A stretch of 64,000 bases of DNA from Streptomyces fragilis. Its GTDB lineage: Bacteria; Actinomycetota; Actinomycetes; Streptomycetales; Streptomycetaceae. The position numbers and the translations under genes are program-made. The DNA is taken from NCBI RefSeq assembly GCF_003112515.1, contig NZ_BEVZ01000002.1, positions 1,488,001 to 1,552,000 on the forward strand, in the 5' to 3' direction. Under the pieces are notes generated by a model, which saw only the letters and a list, made by a program, of their open reading frames with translations, was not told where the DNA came from and ran no database searches. Below are positions 62,429-64,000 of the stretch, one piece after another (the stretch's first letter is position 1; every line of letters begins with the position of its first letter).

Positions 62429-64000
62429 ATGTCCGACATCACCCCGAACGCGCCCCTCACCCGCCGGTTCGCCCCGCGCCCCGAGAGCGTGGGGGAGGCC
62501 AGGAGGTTCGTGCGGGAGGTCCTGGGCCGAGCCGCGGGCGAGTGGTGCGAGGACGCCGAGCTCCTGGTGGACGAGCTGGTGAGCAACGCGGTGCTGCACG
62601 CCAGGAGCGCGGTCGAGGTCACGATCCGGCCCCGGGAGGACCGGACCGAGGTCAGGGTGAGCGACGAGCGGCCGGGTCTCGGCGTGATGCCGCAGCAGGA
62701 GTTCCATCCCTTCACGTCCACCGGGCAGGGACTCGCCCTGGTCCAGCGGCTGGCCACCCGCTACGGCGTGGAGACCGGCGCCGGCCGCAAGACGGTGTGG
62801 TTCGAGGTCGGTCCCCCGAGCACGCCGCGGGCGTCCTCCAGCTGGGGGGCCGCCGCCCACGCCCCGGGGCCGCGCAGGACCGTCACCCTGATCGACCTGC
62901 CGGGCTCCCTCTACACGGCGTCCACCCGCAACCGGCACGAGCTGCTGCGGGAACTGGCGCTCGCCGCGTGGGGCGGCGACGCCCTCGGCGTCCGCCCCGA
63001 GGACCTGGCCGTCGCCAACGACACCCACCACATGATCAGCGTCTGGGTGACCGCCGCGCTCGAACGGCAGCCGCCCTCGGAGGTCGGCACCAGCAGCCTC
63101 ACCCTGTCGGTGCCGGCCGACGCCTCGCCGTCGGTGCTGATCCTGCGCCAGGTGCTCGACCAGGCGGAGGAGGCCGCCCGCAGCGGACGGATGCTGGCCC
63201 GGCCCGCCGTCCCGGCCGTCCGCGCCCTGCGGAACTGGCTCTTCGGCCAGATCGCCGGCCAGCTCGCCGGCGGACACCCGACCGCCTGGACGGTCGTCCC
63301 CCGCGTCCCCAAGCCGGGCCCGCTGGAGACGGTGCCGTTCGACCCGGCCCAGGTGCGCGACAGCAGGACCCCGACCGTCGCCGCCGACGAGGAGAACCGG
63401 ATCGTCGCGGTGAACGCGGCGGCCGCCGGGCTGCTGGGCTGGGAGCCGGACGAACTGGTGGGGCGCAGACTGCTCACGATCATCCCCGAGCACCTGCGGC
63501 AGCGGCACAAGGAGGCGTTCACCTCGCTGCTGTTCACCGGACGGGCCCGGATCCTGGGACGGTCCGTCCCGCTGCCCGCCCTGCACCGGGACGGACGGCA
63601 GGTGCCCATCCGCCTGGTCGTCCAGACGCAGCACACCGCCGACGGCCGGACCCTGTTCGTGGCCCACCTCATCCCGAGGGCCGGCGAGGCAGCCCCAGGC
63701 GCGCGCGACCGGGCCGCGGAGGAGCCGGAGGCGCACCCGCCGCACGCGGAGGCCCGCCCCGTCGTCACCCGAGAGGAGGAGGGGGAGGACCCGCGGGCCG
63801 CCCCCGTGAGGAGCGAGGCGATGGCACGCCTGGCGATGATCGTGGACACCGGACGGGCGGTCACCGACTCCACCGACCCCGACGGCGGGGTGCGCGAGGT
63901 GTGCCGCATCCTCACCGCACGGCTGGCCGACTGGTGCGTGATCGACCTGTTCGGCGTCCACGGAACGGGGGAGCGGATCGGCGTGGTGCGCCGGGACCGC
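62429..64000 (+). CDS. ATPase/PAS/GAF regulator, probably a SpoIIE-type phosphatase (partial)
   Basis: The frame is open from ATG 62429 to the window end (524 codons), so the gene is cut off. Residues 1-130 form an RsbW-like HATPase domain (N box LVDELVSNAVLHA, G box SDERPGLGVM, and TGQGLALVQRL). A region of about 150 residues follows, then a PAS domain (about 308-413; TPTVAADEENRIVAVNAAAAG) and the start of a GAF domain (about 464 on; MARLAMIVDTGRAVTDST). In Streptomyces this order usually leads into a SpoIIE/PP2C phosphatase, which would make it an anti-anti-sigma-pathway regulator; the phosphatase itself lies outside the window. Confidence 0.85.
   Translation, partial: MSDITPNAPLTRRFAPRPESVGEARRFVREVLGRAAGEWCEDAELLVDELVSNAVLHARSAVEVTIRPREDRTEVRVSDERPGLGVMPQQEFHPFTSTGQGLALVQRLATRYGVETGAGRKTVWFEVGPPSTPRASSSWGAAAHAPGPRRTVTLIDLPGSLYTASTRNRHELLRELALAAWGGDALGVRPEDLAVANDTHHMISVWVTAALERQPPSEVGTSSLTLSVPADASPSVLILRQVLDQAEEAARSGRMLARPAVPAVRALRNWLFGQIAGQLAGGHPTAWTVVPRVPKPGPLETVPFDPAQVRDSRTPTVAADEENRIVAVNAAAAGLLGWEPDELVGRRLLTIIPEHLRQRHKEAFTSLLFTGRARILGRSVPLPALHRDGRQVPIRLVVQTQHTADGRTLFVAHLIPRAGEAAPGARDRAAEEPEAHPPHAEARPVVTREEEGEDPRAAPVRSEAMARLAMIVDTGRAVTDSTDPDGGVREVCRILTARLADWCVIDLFGVHGTGERIGVVRRDR

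Overview
The window is about 72-73 % G+C, with almost every third codon position G or C. It carries Streptomyces hallmarks: a conservon (cvn) operon, a gas-vesicle gene set, many secreted hydrolases, an ECF41-like sigma factor, a FemX-type enzyme, F420-dependent and P450 enzymes, and GTG/TTG starts. It is a stretch of Streptomyces (or close actinomycete) chromosome, probably an arm-proximal region rich in accessory genes. I see no rRNA, tRNA, CRISPR array, insertion sequence or prophage.

Layout. 1-2.7 kb: a PcaIJ-type CoA-transferase, a LysE exporter and a DUF1330 protein. 2.7-4.5 kb: pnuC plus a NadR-like enzyme (NAD salvage). 4.7-7.6 kb: two secreted enzymes with paired peptidoglycan-binding modules. 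7.9-10.9 kb: an SGNH hydrolase with its TetR regulator, and an SDR. 11-16.5 kb: a divergent L,D-transpeptidase/FemX pair, then a response regulator/sensor kinase/GerMN lipoprotein operon. 16.5-20 kb: a P450, a cupin, a small membrane protein and an ECF41-like sigma factor. 20-25.5 kb: argG behind an MFS gene, a PHB-depolymerase-type esterase and a DinB protein. 25.5-28.4 kb: a GH64 beta-1,3-glucanase and an S1 protease, each behind the same LacI-type palindrome. 28.4-35.9 kb: an LLM enzyme, small hypotheticals, a shortened phosphotransferase, SRPBCC plus FdhF, a kinase pseudogene and a phospholipase D-like synthase. 36-43 kb: a repeat-bearing DUF305 protein, an amidase, a radical SAM protein with an enoyl-CoA hydratase, and a secreted lipase. 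43-49 kb: SDR/transporter/deacetylase operon, a lipid-type glycosyltransferase, another SDR and a Pyr_excise-like protein. 49.3-55.5 kb: cvnABCD, a CvnE P450 lacking the ExxR arginine, a second P450 and an enoyl-CoA hydratase. 55.6-59.1 kb: tspO and a four-gene compact gvp cluster. 59-64 kb: a P1 peptidase, a GH71 alpha-1,3-glucanase, an FBP-domain zinc protein and the 5' part of a large ATPase/PAS/GAF regulator that runs off the end.

The most unusual element is the gvp cluster at 56.2-59.1 kb. Two GvpA/J-fold proteins are fused to other modules, one to a four-cysteine zinc ribbon with a charged tail and one to two GRAM/PH-like domains. They are followed by GvpK and GvpF/L, and no plain shell GvpA is present in the window. 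Other leads are: a shared operator linking a beta-1,3-glucanase and a protease; near-identical 15-bp palindromes 52 kb apart, at a tetR gene and at a leaderless FBP gene; an ARG-box-like site inside the end of the upstream gene; and two genes whose last codons plus stop are tandemly duplicated.

Functions are assigned from sequence motifs recognised by eye; no database search was run. Start codons were chosen from Shine-Dalgarno placement, overlaps and family N-termini.
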